DNA from: Tupaia tana
Taxonomy: Eukaryota; Chordata; Mammalia; Scandentia; Tupaiidae
DNA: 64,000 nt
Direction: 5' to 3'
Assembly: GCA_026018925.1 (NCBI GenBank)
Contig: JAKSZU010000026.1
Location: forward strand, 18,219,127 to 18,283,126
This document shows positions 1 to 9,111 of the stretch, in pieces. The translations under genes were made by a program, and so were the position numbers. The notes under the pieces are model-generated. The model worked only from the letters and a program-made list of their open reading frames with translations. It searched no databases and was not told where the DNA came from. Within the stretch, counting starts at the first letter, position 1; the number at the start of each line of letters is the position of its first letter.

Positions 1-436
1 CTGGGAAGGGGTCCAGGCATTTGCATTTTATCATTCCCCCACCCCACTGCCACTGCGTGGTGATTTAATATGTAACTAGAGTTGAATAACCTAGTCTACC
101 TACCTTCAGGAATAGTATACAGTGGTGAAAAAGGATGTGGTTGTCTGGTATCAATCTATACAGCTGGGTCCCCGGATACAGCCCAGAAAGAAAGAAGTCC
201 CTTTTTGGGATTCTAATGCCATTTAGAAGAAAACAAAGCAAATCAACACACCTCAACAGAAAAATCTACCCATCAATGTATACACGTGCAAAACAAGATG
301 ACAATAAAGCTCAACTATTGCAGGAATGAAATGCATTCTGGGTAAGACATGTATTCCAAAATGCTACCAATGGTTACTGCTGGGGAGATGTTGAGGGGGG
401 TGGGGTCCATGTGGCCATGTATGAGGTCAATGTTTT
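1..436. other. unique sequence, no gene seen
   Basis: No repeat head, tail or convincing reading frame recognised. The end (424-436) is the left copy of a 13-base direct repeat that returns at 884-896 and brackets the first SINE pair. Confidence 0.5.
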
Positions 437-880
437 GCTTTGCTTTTTTTCAAAGAATTTTTTCAGGTGGCCAGCAAGTGGGGTGGTGGTTAAGGGTGCT
501 GGACTCCCACATGGCCGACTGCGGTTCGAGTCCTGGACCTGGCAGCTTGCTTTCTCACTTTCCCTGTCTCTTTCTCACTCTGTCCCCCTCTGGTCAAATG
601 AAAAAGTAATAATAATAATTAATAAAGTTAAATAAAATAAGTCTTTAAACAAATTTTAAAAAGAGAATTATTTTTTTTATTTGACTATTATTTCACGCCG
701 CAATCCCTTCTCCTCCATTTATTTGGGCACGCACGCATACGCGCCCGCCATTTTAGACCAGAGAGAGTGAGAGAGAGAGAGGGAAAGTGAGAAAGCAAGC
801 TGCCAGGTCTGGGACTCAAACTACAGTCAGCCATGTGGCAGTCCAGTGCCCTTAACCACCACGCCACCCACCTGCTGGAA
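437..880 (-). mobile_element. tRNA-derived SINE (A/B hybrid), split by another SINE
   Basis: The head end is at 880 (…CACCTGCTGG on the plus strand) and the T-rich tail at 437-468 and 661-690. The body joins a tS-A-like stretch (CAATCCCTTCTCCTCC, about 700-750) to a tS-B-like AAAGCAAGC end (about 793), so it looks like a mosaic of both types. A forward tS-B copy sits in its tail. Target duplication of 13 bases: 424-436 and 884-896. Confidence 0.7.
469..660 (+). mobile_element. tS-B SINE, forward
   Basis: tRNA-like head with A box (GGGGTGGTGG variant) and intact B box GGTTCGAGTCC near 513-523. A CT stretch follows, then an AATAATAAT/AATAAAGTT tail. It lies inside the T-rich tail of the reverse SINE; AAAGAATTTT-like repeats flank it. 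Confidence 0.85.
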
Positions 881-942
881 ACAAGGTCAATGTTTTTAAC
901 ACGAGGAAAACATGCATGTACTAATTGCATAGTTAAAACTTA

Positions 943-1218
943 CTGGGCTAGCCTGTGGCATGGTGATTAAGGTGCCTAGATCCCACAGAACCAACTATGC
1001 AGTTCAAGGCCCAGATCTGGCAGCTTGGAAAACACGCTGCGTGTGTGTGCGTGCATGCCCAGTATCCCAAGAGGAGAGTGGAAGAGAAGGGATTATGGTG
1101 TAGCCACCCCCACAACCCCGGAGGGGAGGGTGCTTTTGCATTTTCTTTCTCTGTTTCTATTTCTCTGCCTCTCATTCTTTTCCCGAAACACACACACCCT
1201 ATAATAAATTTTAAAACA
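943..1218 (+). mobile_element. tS-C SINE, forward (old)
   Basis: Diverged head (GGGCTAGCCTGTGGCATGG) with AGATCCCAC in the anticodon region and a decayed B box (AGTTCAAGGCC). The body has GGAGAGTGGAAGAGAAGGGA and ends CACACCCTATAATAAATTTT. Confidence 0.75.
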
Positions 1219-1249
1219 AAGAACCTAAGAACTTATTGAAGTGAACTCC

Positions 1250-1493
1250 ATAAAGCAGTGGTTTAGCACTGTGCATTGGGCGCTGGGTCCCACGTGGCGG
1301 ACTGTGGTTTGAATTCTGGCCTGGTGGCTAGAAATACATAGCAGGCATGTGTGCATGCATTCATTCCCCAAATCTTGACAAAATAAAGAAATGGAAGATA
1401 AAAGATTATGGTGTGACCATGTCCCAATAGGAGGGGTCTCTCTTTCCCTCTCTCCTTTGCATGCTCTCTGGCAGTTAAAAAAATAATAGAAAA
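1250..1493 (+). mobile_element. tS-C SINE, forward (old, diverged)
   Basis: The head has GGTCCCACGTGGC and B-box remnant GGTTTGAATTC (about 1306). The body keeps the AAGATTATGGTGTGACCATG region and a short A-rich end. More diverged than the neighbouring copy. Confidence 0.65.
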
Positions 1494-1496
1494 AAG

Positions 1497-1586
1497 GGAC
1501 CAACAGATGGCATAATGGTTATGTTGGTGGACTCCCACAGAGTTGACCATGGTTCAAGTCCTGGACCAGGTGGCTTAAAACTCACG

Positions 1587-1622
<36 letters not shown>

Positions 1623-1733
1623 ATGCCCAAAATCCTGAGAGGAGAATGGAAGAAAAGGGATTGCAGCATGGCTATCCCCCAGGGGATGATTTCTCACTCT
1701 CTGTCTCTCTAAAAATCTCTCTTAAAAAAAAAG
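1497..1733 (+). mobile_element. tS-A SINE, forward, with (TG)n expansion
   Basis: Head GGGACCAACAGATGGCATAATGG with B box GGTTCAAGTCC. The short GTGTGCGTGCG segment typical of the body has expanded to a pure (GT)n of about 35 bases (about 1587-1621). Ends in TCTCTTAAAAAAAAAGAA. Confidence 0.85.
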
Positions 1734-1763
1734 AATAGTAAAAAAAGAAAATGAACATAATGA

Positions 1764-1998
1764 GGGCCCAGCCTGGTGGTGTGTTGGTGCTACGCTGAAC
1801 TGCAGTGCCGGAATCAGAAGGCCGATCGTGGGCTTGGGTTCCTGGCACATTCAGCCTGAAACACACCGGAAGCGTGTGTGTGCCCCAAATCCTGATCAGC
1901 CGGAGGGCTAAGGAAGGGGTGGTGGCATGACAAAACCCTCTTGGGGTACCTCTCTCTCTCTCGCTCTTGTGCACACGTACTCTACCATGAATAAAATG
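1764..1998 (+). mobile_element. tS-C SINE, forward (old)
   Basis: Head GGGCCCAGCCTGGTGGTG, diverged B box (GGGTTCCTGGC region), body AACACACCGGAAGCGTGTGTGTGCCCC and CT stretch, with a poorly preserved tail (ACCATGAATAAAATGGG). Head and tail both much decayed. Confidence 0.65.
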
Positions 1999-2645
1999 GG
2001 CACGCTTTGGGAGAAACCTCAATGACAATAGGAATACGGGAGAAAACCGGGGAAGCAGCCACTTAGGGCTGTGAGGTTGGAGACTACCGAGGGCACGGCC
2101 TTTCTCAGCTGAGTAGCACAGCCGGGGCTTATTTATGTATTTAATATCTGGAGGCAGTGACTCCACACTCCTTGCCCCTCCTGCACGCCCCTCCACGTCT
2201 GTCCCAGGCAGCACACAGCAGAGTGGAGCAGAGGCTGACAGCGCTCGTTTTATTACTAAGTGTCACGTCCAGGGAGCTCACATTGCCAGATTTCTCTCTT
2301 TCTCTCTCTTTCTTCCAAGAAGACTCCTGTCAGTGATCAAAGCTGCTCTGGGCGTCTGGTTGGGGTCGGGGAGCGTCGAGGGGGGTGGGGAGGCTGGCCA
2401 AGATCCCCACCTGGATTCGAGAAGGAAGAGGAATGGCTCAACATAGCGAGCGATGTTGGTGTCCCGGGTCTTGACTGGGAGAGAAACCATTTCTACATCA
2501 GGCACTTGCTGTTCCCGTTAATGACAGATCGATTATGTTCTGGGTCTTGTTCTAAGCGATGCAAATAAAGACCTGGACAGGCGTGATTATCTCTGCCTTT
2601 CCGGAGAGAAATTAACAACCATTTATGTATCCGGCGCGTATTCGT
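1999..2645. other. unique GC-rich stretch, no gene assigned
   Basis: About 650 bases without recognisable repeats, with more CpG than surrounding DNA (for example 2360-2480). Reading frames of about 100 codons exist on the plus strand (2135-2446 and 2260-2568), but their composition (CT runs read as Leu/Ser) and overlap in two frames argue against coding. AATAAA at about 2565 is not tied to a gene. Confidence 0.4.
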
Positions 2646-2739
2646 GTGCACCGACTGAACCGGTGTTTTCTAGGTACTGAGAATCCTCATATTATAGCTT
2701 TATCGTTAGATCAGATGATCAGATTCTTAGATAGCATAT

Positions 2740-2979
2740 AATCTGCTGGGCACTGCGTGAAGCTTTGAATATTCATGAACTCCTTTAATCTTTGTTACAA
2801 CCTAATAAAGTAGGGGTTTTTTTTTTCCTGTTTTTGTTTTTGTTTTTCCATAGAGTGAGTGTGCTTGCTAGAGAGAGACACAGAGAGAGAGAGAGACAGA
2901 GAGAGGGCAAATGAGAAATCACCACCCAGGGGGTTGGCCATGCTGCGATCCCTTCTCCTCCATTCACTTGGGATTTGGG

Positions 2980-3013
<34 letters not shown>

Positions 3014-3250
3014 CCAGAGTGGTTTTCAAGCTGCCAGGCTTGGGACTTGAACTGTGATCGGCCCTCTGGGAGTTCAGTGCCTTAACCACTACGCCACCTG
3101 CTGGTCCCAATAGATTTTATTCTTATCCTTGGAGAGATTAGAACAATGAGGCACAGAGAGGTGAAGGAATTTGCTCCAGGTCACAGAGCTAGTATGTAGC
3201 ATAGTGGAGATTGAAGTCCATGCAGCATGGCTTTAAAATCTCTGTGCTGG
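2740..3250 (-). mobile_element. MIR SINE, reverse, split by a tS-A insertion
   Basis: Left part 2740-2815 (CACTGCGTGAAGCTTT, ACTCCTTTAATC, ACAACCTAATAAAGTAGG). Right part 3109-3250 (GAGGCACAGAGAGGTGAAGGAATTTGC, GGTCACAGAGCTAGTA). These match the reverse complement of the MIR core and 3' part. The tS-A copy at 2816-3108 interrupts it. Confidence 0.75.
2816..3108 (-). mobile_element. tS-A SINE, reverse, with (CA)n
   Basis: T-rich tail at 2816-2846, then CATAGAGTGAGTGTGC, GA stretch, CCCAGGGGG, a (CA)n of about 32 bases (2977-3008), and the head on the right ending CTGCTGGTCCC. Inserted into a MIR. Confidence 0.9.
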
Positions 3251-3470
3251 GTTGTTTTTTTTTTTTTTAAATTTTCAATTATTTTTAAATTTTTGCCATA
3301 GGGTGCATGTGCTAGCTGGAGAAAAAGAGGCAGAGAAAGAGGGAAAGTGAGAAATCCTCCTCCCCTCCATGGAGGCTTGTCACACCACAATCCCTTGTCA
3401 CTTTCTGTCTGTCTCTCCTGTGAACGCATGTGTCCTATAGCAAAAATCCCTAAAACAAACAAACAAACAA
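3251..3470. mobile_element. two SINE 3' ends fused in opposite orientation
   Basis: Left half is a reverse tS-A 3' portion: T run, GCCATAGGGTGCATGTGC, GAGAAATC, CACAATCCCTT at about 3393. It then switches to a forward tS-A 3' portion: CACTTTCTGTCTGTCTCTC, TGTCCTATAGCAAAAATC, (AAAC)n. Neither half has a tRNA head. The join falls near CCCTT/GTCACTTTC. Confidence 0.7.
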
Positions 3471-3500
3471 AGACACCAGGCAGCAAGGAAGGAAGTATTG

Positions 3501-3588
3501 CCATCCATCCATCCATCCATCCATCCGTCTATCTATCCATCCATCCATCCATCCATTTGTCTATCCATCCACCCATCCATCCATCCCA
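3501..3588. repeat. (CCAT)n microsatellite
   Basis: About 88 bases of CCAT units with a few CCGT, CTAT and TTGT interruptions. It lies just past the fused SINE tails. Confidence 0.95.
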
Positions 3589-3802
3589 CCTGCCCAGTGA
3601 TCCCTGGGCTGAGGGCTGTATCCTTGGAAGCAGGGGGTCAGTCCCAGGAGAATTCAACAAGCACAATCAGGATTTGATCAACAAAATGTGAAGGGGAACA
3701 AAGTGAGTGTTGGAGTTGGGTTCTCTGAGCAGAGCACCCCAAGGTGGAGGTTTGTGTGTGAGAGGTTGACTAAGGAGTGTTTCTGGTATGGTGGGAAGGA
3801 AA

Positions 3803-4060
3803 GGGGTCCAGCAGGTGGCATGATGATTAAGGTGTTGGACTCCCACATGGCCAACCATAGTTCAAGGCCCAGACTCAGCGGCTTGAAACTCAAGCTGGGC
3901 CTGTGTGCATGCCCCAAATCCCAGTAAGAGAATGGAGGAGAAGGGATGGTGGCATGGCCATCTCTCCTGGGGGGGAGGGTGCTATCTCACTTTCTGTCTC
4001 TTCGTCTCTCAGGCGAGTGTGTGTGCCCTATAGCAAAAATCTCTCTCAAAATTTTTAGAA
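3803..4060 (+). mobile_element. tS-A SINE, forward
   Basis: Head GGGGTCCAGCAGGTGGCATGATGG. The B box has decayed to AGTTCAAGGCC. Body with GAATGGAGGAGAAGGGATG and a G7 run (about 3970-3976). Ends GCCCTATAGCAAAAATCTCTCTC. Confidence 0.85.
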
Positions 4061-4144
4061 TAAGAAAGGAAGAAAGGGGAGGGAAGGGAAAAGCAGGGGA
4101 CAGAAGGAGGAATGGAGTTGGAATGCTTTCTTTCCTTTTGAAAA

Positions 4145-4378
4145 ACATCTCATATTTTTCATGAGAGAGACAGAGAGAGAATGAGAGAGAAAGACACCCA
4201 CAATGATGTCTACATGCCATGACCCGGCCCCAGTCTCAGGCAGCCCAGATCACGAGCACACGTGTACCCATCCCGCGTGTACAGGAACAGCTCAGCAGGA
4301 TGCGAACCCGGGACTTTCCATGTGGGTGCAGCATTGCAGACGCTGCTTTGCCACTGCACCACCCTCTGGACTTGTGGT
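4145..4378 (-). mobile_element. tS-D SINE, reverse (separate tRNA-derived family)
   Basis: On the minus strand it starts with a tRNA-like head (A-box-like GGTGGTGCAGTGGCAAAGC, B box GGTTCGCATCC from about 4300-4310). The body is unlike tS-A/B/C (TACACGCGGGATGGGTACAC, GGGGCCGGGTCATGGCATG). Its 3' end is a CT stretch and CATGAAAAATATGAG. Related copies are proposed at 52258 and 60478. Confidence 0.6.
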
Positions 4379-4385
4379 TCTGCCT

Positions 4386-4435
4386 TTTTTTTTCCTTAAG
4401 AGATTTTCTTTTGCTATAAAGCATGTGTGCTCACC

Positions 4436-4478
<43 letters not shown>

Positions 4479-4670
4479 CAGTAAGTGAGAAATCACCCAC
4501 CAGGGGGGATGGCCATGCCACAATCCCATCTCTTTCATTCTCCTCTTGGGATTTTGGGCACACATGCACATGTGCCTGGCATGAGTTTTAAGCCTCTGGA
4601 TCTGGGACTTGAACTGTGGTCGTCTACGTGGGAGTCCAGCGACGTAACCATTACGCCATCTGCTAGTCCC
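4386..4670 (-). mobile_element. tS-A SINE, reverse
   Basis: T run at 4386, GCTATAAAGCATGTGTGCTC, a long GA stretch (about 4438-4480), CCAGGGGGG, head ending CTGCTAGTCCC at 4670. GTGGTTCT / GTGATTCT (4374 and 4671) are possible target repeats at the border of the tS-D copy. Confidence 0.9.
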
Positions 4671-4714
4671 GTGATTCTTTCTTAATGAGCGTTTTTGCCA
4701 ACCTCACAAACTCT

Positions 4715-5018
4715 GTTCGTTAGCTATCACTAACTTAGCAAATTACAAACAGCAGCTTATAAATAGCCCACTTGGAGTATCTCAGGAGTCCAGGCATAGC
4801 TTTGCCTGTGTTTCTGTCTCATGAGGCTCCGATCAAGGTGCTGGACTGGCTGGGATCGCTTTTTCTTTTATAAGGGTTCTTCCCCCCCCCCCCGACCCCT
4901 CCATAGTGCATGTGCAATCACCGTAGAGAGACAGGAGAGAGAGGGAAAGTGAGACATTGCCCCCCAGGGAGGATGGCCATGTCACAATCCCTTCTCCATT
5001 CTCCTTCTGGGATTCTGG

Positions 5019-5056
<38 letters not shown>

Positions 5057-5545
5057 CTGGCTTGATTTTTCAAGCTGCCATGTCTGGGACTCGAACCATG
5101 TTTCGTTGTATGGGAGACCAGCACATTAACCACCATGCCATCTGCTGGCCCAGGGCTGGGATTTCATCTCAAGGCTTATCCGTGGATGGATTTGCTGCTA
5201 AACTGCAGCGGGTATTGGAAGAAGACCAATATCTGTTTCTTGCAGATTGTGAGACTGAAGGCTTCAGATTCTTGGTGGCTATTGGCGGGAAGCCACGTCT
5301 GGCTCTTTTCCACCTGGGTCTCCCCAGACATGGCCACTTGCTTCATCAACGCCGAGGAGAGAAGAGCCTTGGCAGGCTGGATGTTACGATGTCTGTGACA
5401 GAATCACAGAAATGACAACCTCATGTTTACCGTATTTTATTGATTACAAGCGAGTCATAGATCCTGCCCACGTTTGTGGGGCTGTGAGACCCACAAGGCA
5501 AGGATAATTGGGGTCCTCTTAGTGTCCACCTGCCTTTGAAGCTCA
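4715..5545 (-). mobile_element. MLT1-type LTR fragment, reverse, split by a tS-A SINE
   Basis: Left part 4715-4860 (TAGCTATCACTAACTTAGCAA, CAGGAGTCCAGGCATAGCTT, ATCAAGGTGCTGG). Right part 5152-5545 (GGGCTGGGATTTCATCTCAAGG, CATTTTATTGATTACAAGCGAGTCATAG, GATAATTGGGGTCCTCTTAG). These resemble the reverse complement of MLT1-like solo LTRs. Old non-coding LTR remains with no viral gene. Subfamily not resolved. Confidence 0.6.
4861..5151 (-). mobile_element. tS-A SINE, reverse, with (CA)n and C run
   Basis: Tail TTTTTCTTTTATAAGG, a C-rich run near 4880-4890, CCATAGTGCATGTGC, GA stretch, (CA)n at about 5020-5054, head ending CTGCTGGCCC. Inserted in the old LTR; GGCTGGGAT occurs on both sides. Confidence 0.88.
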
Positions 5546-5687
5546 GATGGTCCTTCAGAGTTGTCCCAAGTTGGAGAGAGTGGACAAAAGAATCAGGCCA
5601 TCACTGGATATGGTTTGTGACCCTGGAAAACATGGCTGTTATACTAATGCCCTTTCTGACAGTTGAGGGCTATGAGCAGATACTCCT
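5546..5687. other. short unique stretch
   Basis: Non-repetitive DNA between the LTR remnant and the next SINE. No gene or signal recognised. Confidence 0.4.
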
Positions 5688-5937
5688 TTTTTATTTTGTT
5701 TTGTTTTGTTTTTGTTTTCTATAGGGCAAACAAAGAGAGACAGAGAGAGAGAATGGGAGACACACCCCACCAGGGATGGCCACACTGCAATCCCTTCTCC
5801 TCCAGGTTTCTCTTGGGATTTTGGGCATGCATGCATATGCACCCAGTGTGATTTTCAAGCTGCTGGATCTGGGACTCGAACCGTGCAGTCAGCCATGTGG
5901 GATGCAGCTGCCTAAACCTTACGCCATCTGCTGGCCC
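5688..5937 (-). mobile_element. tS-A SINE, reverse
   Basis: (TTTTG)n tail, CTATAGGGCAAACAAAGAG, CACCAGGGATGGCC, TCCTCCAGG, head ending CTGCTGGCCCC. The GTGGGATGCAGCTGCC near the head leans toward the older tS-C type. Confidence 0.85.
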
Positions 5938-6029
5938 CTGACACTCTTTCTAGTGGGAGTGAATCCTCCAGTGCTGAAGCAGGATCTAGGAGCACAGCAA
6001 CTACAGCACGGCCAATAGAATCTGTTATG

Positions 6030-6400
6030 AGCACTGTTCCTCTTTACAGACAAGGAAGTTGAAAGCTAAGCCTTGCCTAAGTCCACACACCGATGTGTGA
6101 TTAAGCCATATCAAAACCCAATCTGCCCAGCAGTTAGCGTAATGGCTATGTCGCTGGACTCCCACGTGGTCGACCACGGTTCGCGTCCCGGAACAACTCA
6201 CTGTGCGTGCGTGCCCAAGATGAGAGGAGAATGGAGGAGAAGGGATTGCAGCGTGACCATGGGGGGTGATTTCTCGCTTTCTGTCTCTATGTCTGTCTGT
6301 CTGGCGAACGCGCCCTATAGCAAAAAAAAACCTCTAAAAAAAAAAAAAAAAAAAAAAAACCCAATTCTGCCCGGGGCTCAACACCACTGTTCTATGATTT
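6030..6400 (-). mobile_element. MIR SINE, reverse, split by a tS-A insertion
   Basis: Left part CCTCTTTACAGACAAGGAAGTTGAAAGC… CTAAGTCCACACACC (6045-6100). Right part CCGGGGCTCAACACC. The tS-A copy interrupts it with a duplicated AACCCAATCTGCCC / AACCCAATTCTGCCC (6115-6128 and 6358-6372). Confidence 0.65.
6126..6357 (+). mobile_element. tS-A SINE, forward
   Basis: Head with TTAGCGTAATGGCTATGTCGC, close to the youngest consensus. B box GGTTCGCGTCC. A small deletion removes part of the GTGGCTTAAA region. The pure A run (about 22) at the end and the 14-15 base target repeat fit a recent insertion. Confidence 0.92.
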
Positions 6401-6450
6401 CCTGATGGAACTGAAAGTCTAATTATGAGGCAGACCATTTGGTTTCCTTT

Positions 6451-6720
6451 TCTTTTTTTTTTAAAGCCCCCCCGCCCCCCGCCATAGGGTGTGTGTACTC
6501 GCCAGAGAGAGACAGAGACAGAGAGTGGGAAAGTGAGATATTACTCCCCTCCCCAGGGGAAATGACCGTGTTGCAATCCCTTCTCCTCTGTTCTTCTCCT
6601 AGGATTTTGGGCACGCATGTACACATGCCTGGAGTTGGTTTTCATGCCTCCAGGTGGTCTCTAACTGCAGTTGGCCACGTGGAAGTCCAGCACCATACCC
6701 ACCATGTCATCTGCTGACCC
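6451..6720 (-). mobile_element. tS-A SINE, reverse
   Basis: T run and CCCCCCCGCCCCCC at 6467-6483, CCATAGGGTGTGTGTACTC, head ending CTGCTGACCC. The head is somewhat shortened around the B box. Confidence 0.85.
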
Positions 6721-6879
6721 AATAGCCTGATTGTCAATAAACTAAGTGTTACTCCAATAACTGATATTTCTTGCCACTACATGTACTACTAATCACATCT
6801 GCGGTGACATTTACAAATGAAGATGGAGCATGGCAGGTGGTGTGTGAATGGTGTGCAATCACATCTCATGAGCTGATAG

Positions 6880-7260
6880 AATTTTCAGGGTGAGCAAGGT
6901 AATGCTGCAGCAGCTAACCCTAAAACTCAGTGGCTTCACACTCTCAAGCAGCCTTGTATGGGTTGGGCAGCCATCTTTGGCAGTTCCTTCCACATGGTGA
7001 TTCAGGGATCCAAGCTCCTTCCATCTGCAATACAGAGCCTCTGAGGTCATTGAGGGAAGGGTAGGAAAAGATTATGGATAGTTGTGCAGGGGATCTCATG
7101 GCCAAACCCGGAAGTAGCGGGCCTGACTCTGTGTACCTTTCATTGGCCAGGACTTGGTAGACATCTTTAGCCCAACAAGGGATTTGGGGAAATGAAAGAT
7201 TGAAATGGAATTGAATGAAGACGTAATGTTATCTCTCTGCCACATGCCCCGAAGTACTCA
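6880..7260 (-). mobile_element. ancient LTR-like repeat (ERVL/MaLR class?), reverse
   Basis: AAAACTCAGTGGCTTCACAC, TTCCACATGGTGATTCAGGG, GGGATTTGGGGAAATG and ATCTCTCTGCCACATG resemble, in reverse, a common family of old mammalian LTRs. No viral coding sequence remains. Assigned from memory of motifs only. Confidence 0.45.
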
Positions 7261-8271
7261 ATGGTGGGAGCAGACAATGAGACATGACAACTTTAAAACA
7301 AACCAGTATTTGTGCTTAGGAAGACCCAACACTTTTAGCTTCAACTCTCAGCTTTGGAGCTTAGATTTTCCAGGTGGAGTATGTCGTAGTAGGAAAAAAA
7401 AAAAAAATCAAATGTTGGCTCTATTTACCAAGTCTTTGGGTGTTGATAGACCGTCCTGCTGTGCCTCCACTGTCTGTTTGATCCTCTCCTGGGTTTTCCG
7501 AAGTTTTCAGCAGTCTGTAGACGCTGGGGGTCTCAAATCTGAACCAAGAGACCCTGAGCTGGAAGAGAAGCTTTCTGGCTCTAAACTGTTCCCAGACAAG
7601 GAGGCTCTTAGCGCCTAAGCCTCAAGGGGAGAGACACTCTCCTTGAGAGACTGTCTGAACCAACACCTGGAAGAGATTGATTGAGAGACAGATACTGTGA
7701 GTGATTGATGAACAGGAGATCCTGCAGCCAAGGTGCACGGGCTGTCGAGGGGGGCAGGGCAGCAGGCAGCAGGCAGTGTTAGGTACTTACCATTGGGGAG
7801 GAAATATTTGATAAGGTTCCTCAGTGGGGCACGTTGCTGAGGAAGGAGGGGAAGCTGGCTCTGAGGCCAAGCCGGGAGGGGGCTCTGGGATATGAAGCAC
7901 TTCCCCACGGACGCTGGTTTCTATGAGACCCCAGGTTTGCCTCGCTGCCTCTCATTCATCATATGGATGAATGGTCCCGCGTGAAATAGCACATCTGTCA
8001 GGGGCCCTCCGTGCTCGCTGGCGTCCGTCGCTTCGGCCTCAGCTCACGTCTATCCAGGGTCTATTTTGTGCCAAGGGCTTAATTCACACACGTGTCTAAA
8101 ACCAGACATCTCTGGGAGAGTAAGTGTTCTTCAGGCTTGCGGCTCTCAGCACCTCACTGTTTTTTTCTGAATTCATGAGAACATTTGCTTGTAGGAGCTT
8201 AGCTGACTCTTAGGCCCTGTTGGACATGGTTGTGACTTCTTGTACATTTCCTGAAAACTGTCTAGACCACA
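7261..8271. other. about 1 kb of unique DNA holding a candidate exon
   Basis: No recognisable repeats. CpG is locally raised near 7990-8050. Apart from the exon-like signal at 7791-7836 on the minus strand, nothing functional can be assigned. The 137-codon plus-strand frame at 7205-7618 runs through the old LTR and an A13 run, so it is probably chance. Confidence 0.45.
7791..7836 (-). other. candidate 46-nt internal exon (microexon)
   Basis: On the minus strand a pyrimidine tract (CTTCCCCTCCTTCCTCAG, ending at 7837) is followed by a 46-base segment. The segment ends ATG and is followed directly by GTAAGTACC (from 7790 down). Both splice signals look strong. One frame is open across the segment and reads QRAPLRNLIKYFLPN, ending in phase 1. 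The same frame stays open upstream to 7908. I do not recognise the peptide and no neighbouring exon is visible, so a chance pair of sites remains possible. Confidence 0.3.
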
Positions 8272-8554
8272 GGGGACCAGCAGTTGGCGTAATGGCTATG
8301 TGGCTGGGCTTAGTTGCATGTAGTTGACTGCAGTTCAAGTCCCGGACCCGGTGGCTTAAACTCACGCCGGGCGCGTGTGCATGCGTGCCCAAGATCCAGA
8401 GAGGAGAATGGAGGAGAAGGGATTGCGGCGTGGCCATCCCCCCTGGGGGGTGATTTCTCGCTTTCTGTCTCTCTGTCTCTCTTTGTCTCTCTGGCGAGCG
8501 CATGCACCCTATAGCAAAAACCCTCTCCAAAAAAAAAATATTAAAAAAAAAAAA
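8272..8554 (+). mobile_element. tS-A SINE, forward
   Basis: Head GGGACCAGCAGTTGGCGTAATGG, B box AGTTCAAGTCC. Ends CCCTATAGCAAAAACCCTCTCC with a two-part A run broken by TATT. AAAACTGTCTAGACCACAG on the left and AAAACTGCCTGCACTGCAG on the right look like an aged target duplication. Confidence 0.92.
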
Positions 8555-8562
8555 CTGCCTGC

Positions 8563-8655
8563 ACTGCAGGTTCCCATCTGTACAATGGGAATAAGTAGGT
8601 CTTTGCTGGTCTCACAGGACTTTGTGAGGAAGAAATACATAAACTAGTTTCATGC
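8563..8655 (+). mobile_element. MIR fragment (3' part), forward
   Basis: CAGGTTCCCATCTGTACAATGGGAATAAGTAGG and GACTTTGTGAGGAAG match the MIR 3' region. A second, more 5' MIR piece follows directly. Confidence 0.6.
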
Positions 8656-8798
8656 TAAAGATTAAGGGCTTTAGAGCCAAAGAGATGTGGGTTTGAGCCT
8701 TGGCTCTCCTCTCAGTGAACTGTGTAGCCTTAAGCAAGTCATTTAACCTCCCCAAGAGTCTTAATTGACTCATCTATGAAATAAATCATGTCTACATT
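8656..8798 (+). mobile_element. MIR SINE, forward
   Basis: GGGCTTTAGAGCCAAAGAGATGTGGGTTTGAGCC, TGTGTAGCCTTAAGCAAGTCATTTAACC and AATTGACTCATCTATGAAAT follow the MIR consensus. A tS-A copy interrupts the 3' end at 8799. Confidence 0.85.
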
Positions 8799-9094
8799 GG
8801 GGCCAGCAGATGGTGTAGTGGTTAAGGCACTAAACTCCCACGTGGTCGACCATTGTTCAAGTCCCGGGCCCGCTGACTTGAAACTCATGCTGGGCACGTG
8901 TGCATGCATGCCCAAAATCCCAGGAGGAGAGTAGAGGAGAAGGGATTGCAGTGTGATCATCCCCTCTAGGGGGCTGATTTCTTACTTTTTGTCTCTCTGC
9001 CTCTCTTTGTCTCTCTGCCTCTCTTTGTCTCTCCAGCAAGCACATATGTCCTATAGCAAAAATCTCTCAACAATAAATAAATAAAATAAAAAGA
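8799..9094 (+). mobile_element. tS-A SINE, forward
   Basis: Head GGGGCCAGCAGATGGTGTAGTGG, B box TGTTCAAGTCC. The CT stretch is a triplicated CTCTGCCTCTCTTTGT motif (8990-9035). Ends CCTATAGCAAAAATC and an AATAAATAAATAAAATAAA tail. Confidence 0.9.
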
Positions 9095-9111
9095 AATCAA
9101 GCCTATCTTTT

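Noticed and set aside
469..560. Functional tRNA gene, from A and B boxes in SINE heads
   Set aside because: The heads lack proper acceptor-stem pairing and 3' end, continue into SINE body, and recur about 110 times. They are tRNA-derived SINE promoters.
1672..2214. 180-codon open frame on the minus strand
   Set aside because: Runs across two SINEs (1497-1733 and 1764-1998) and unique DNA; the protein is SINE translation plus low-information sequence.
3501..3588. CRISPR-like regular repeat
   Set aside because: It is a simple (CCAT)n microsatellite with no spacers, in mammalian DNA.
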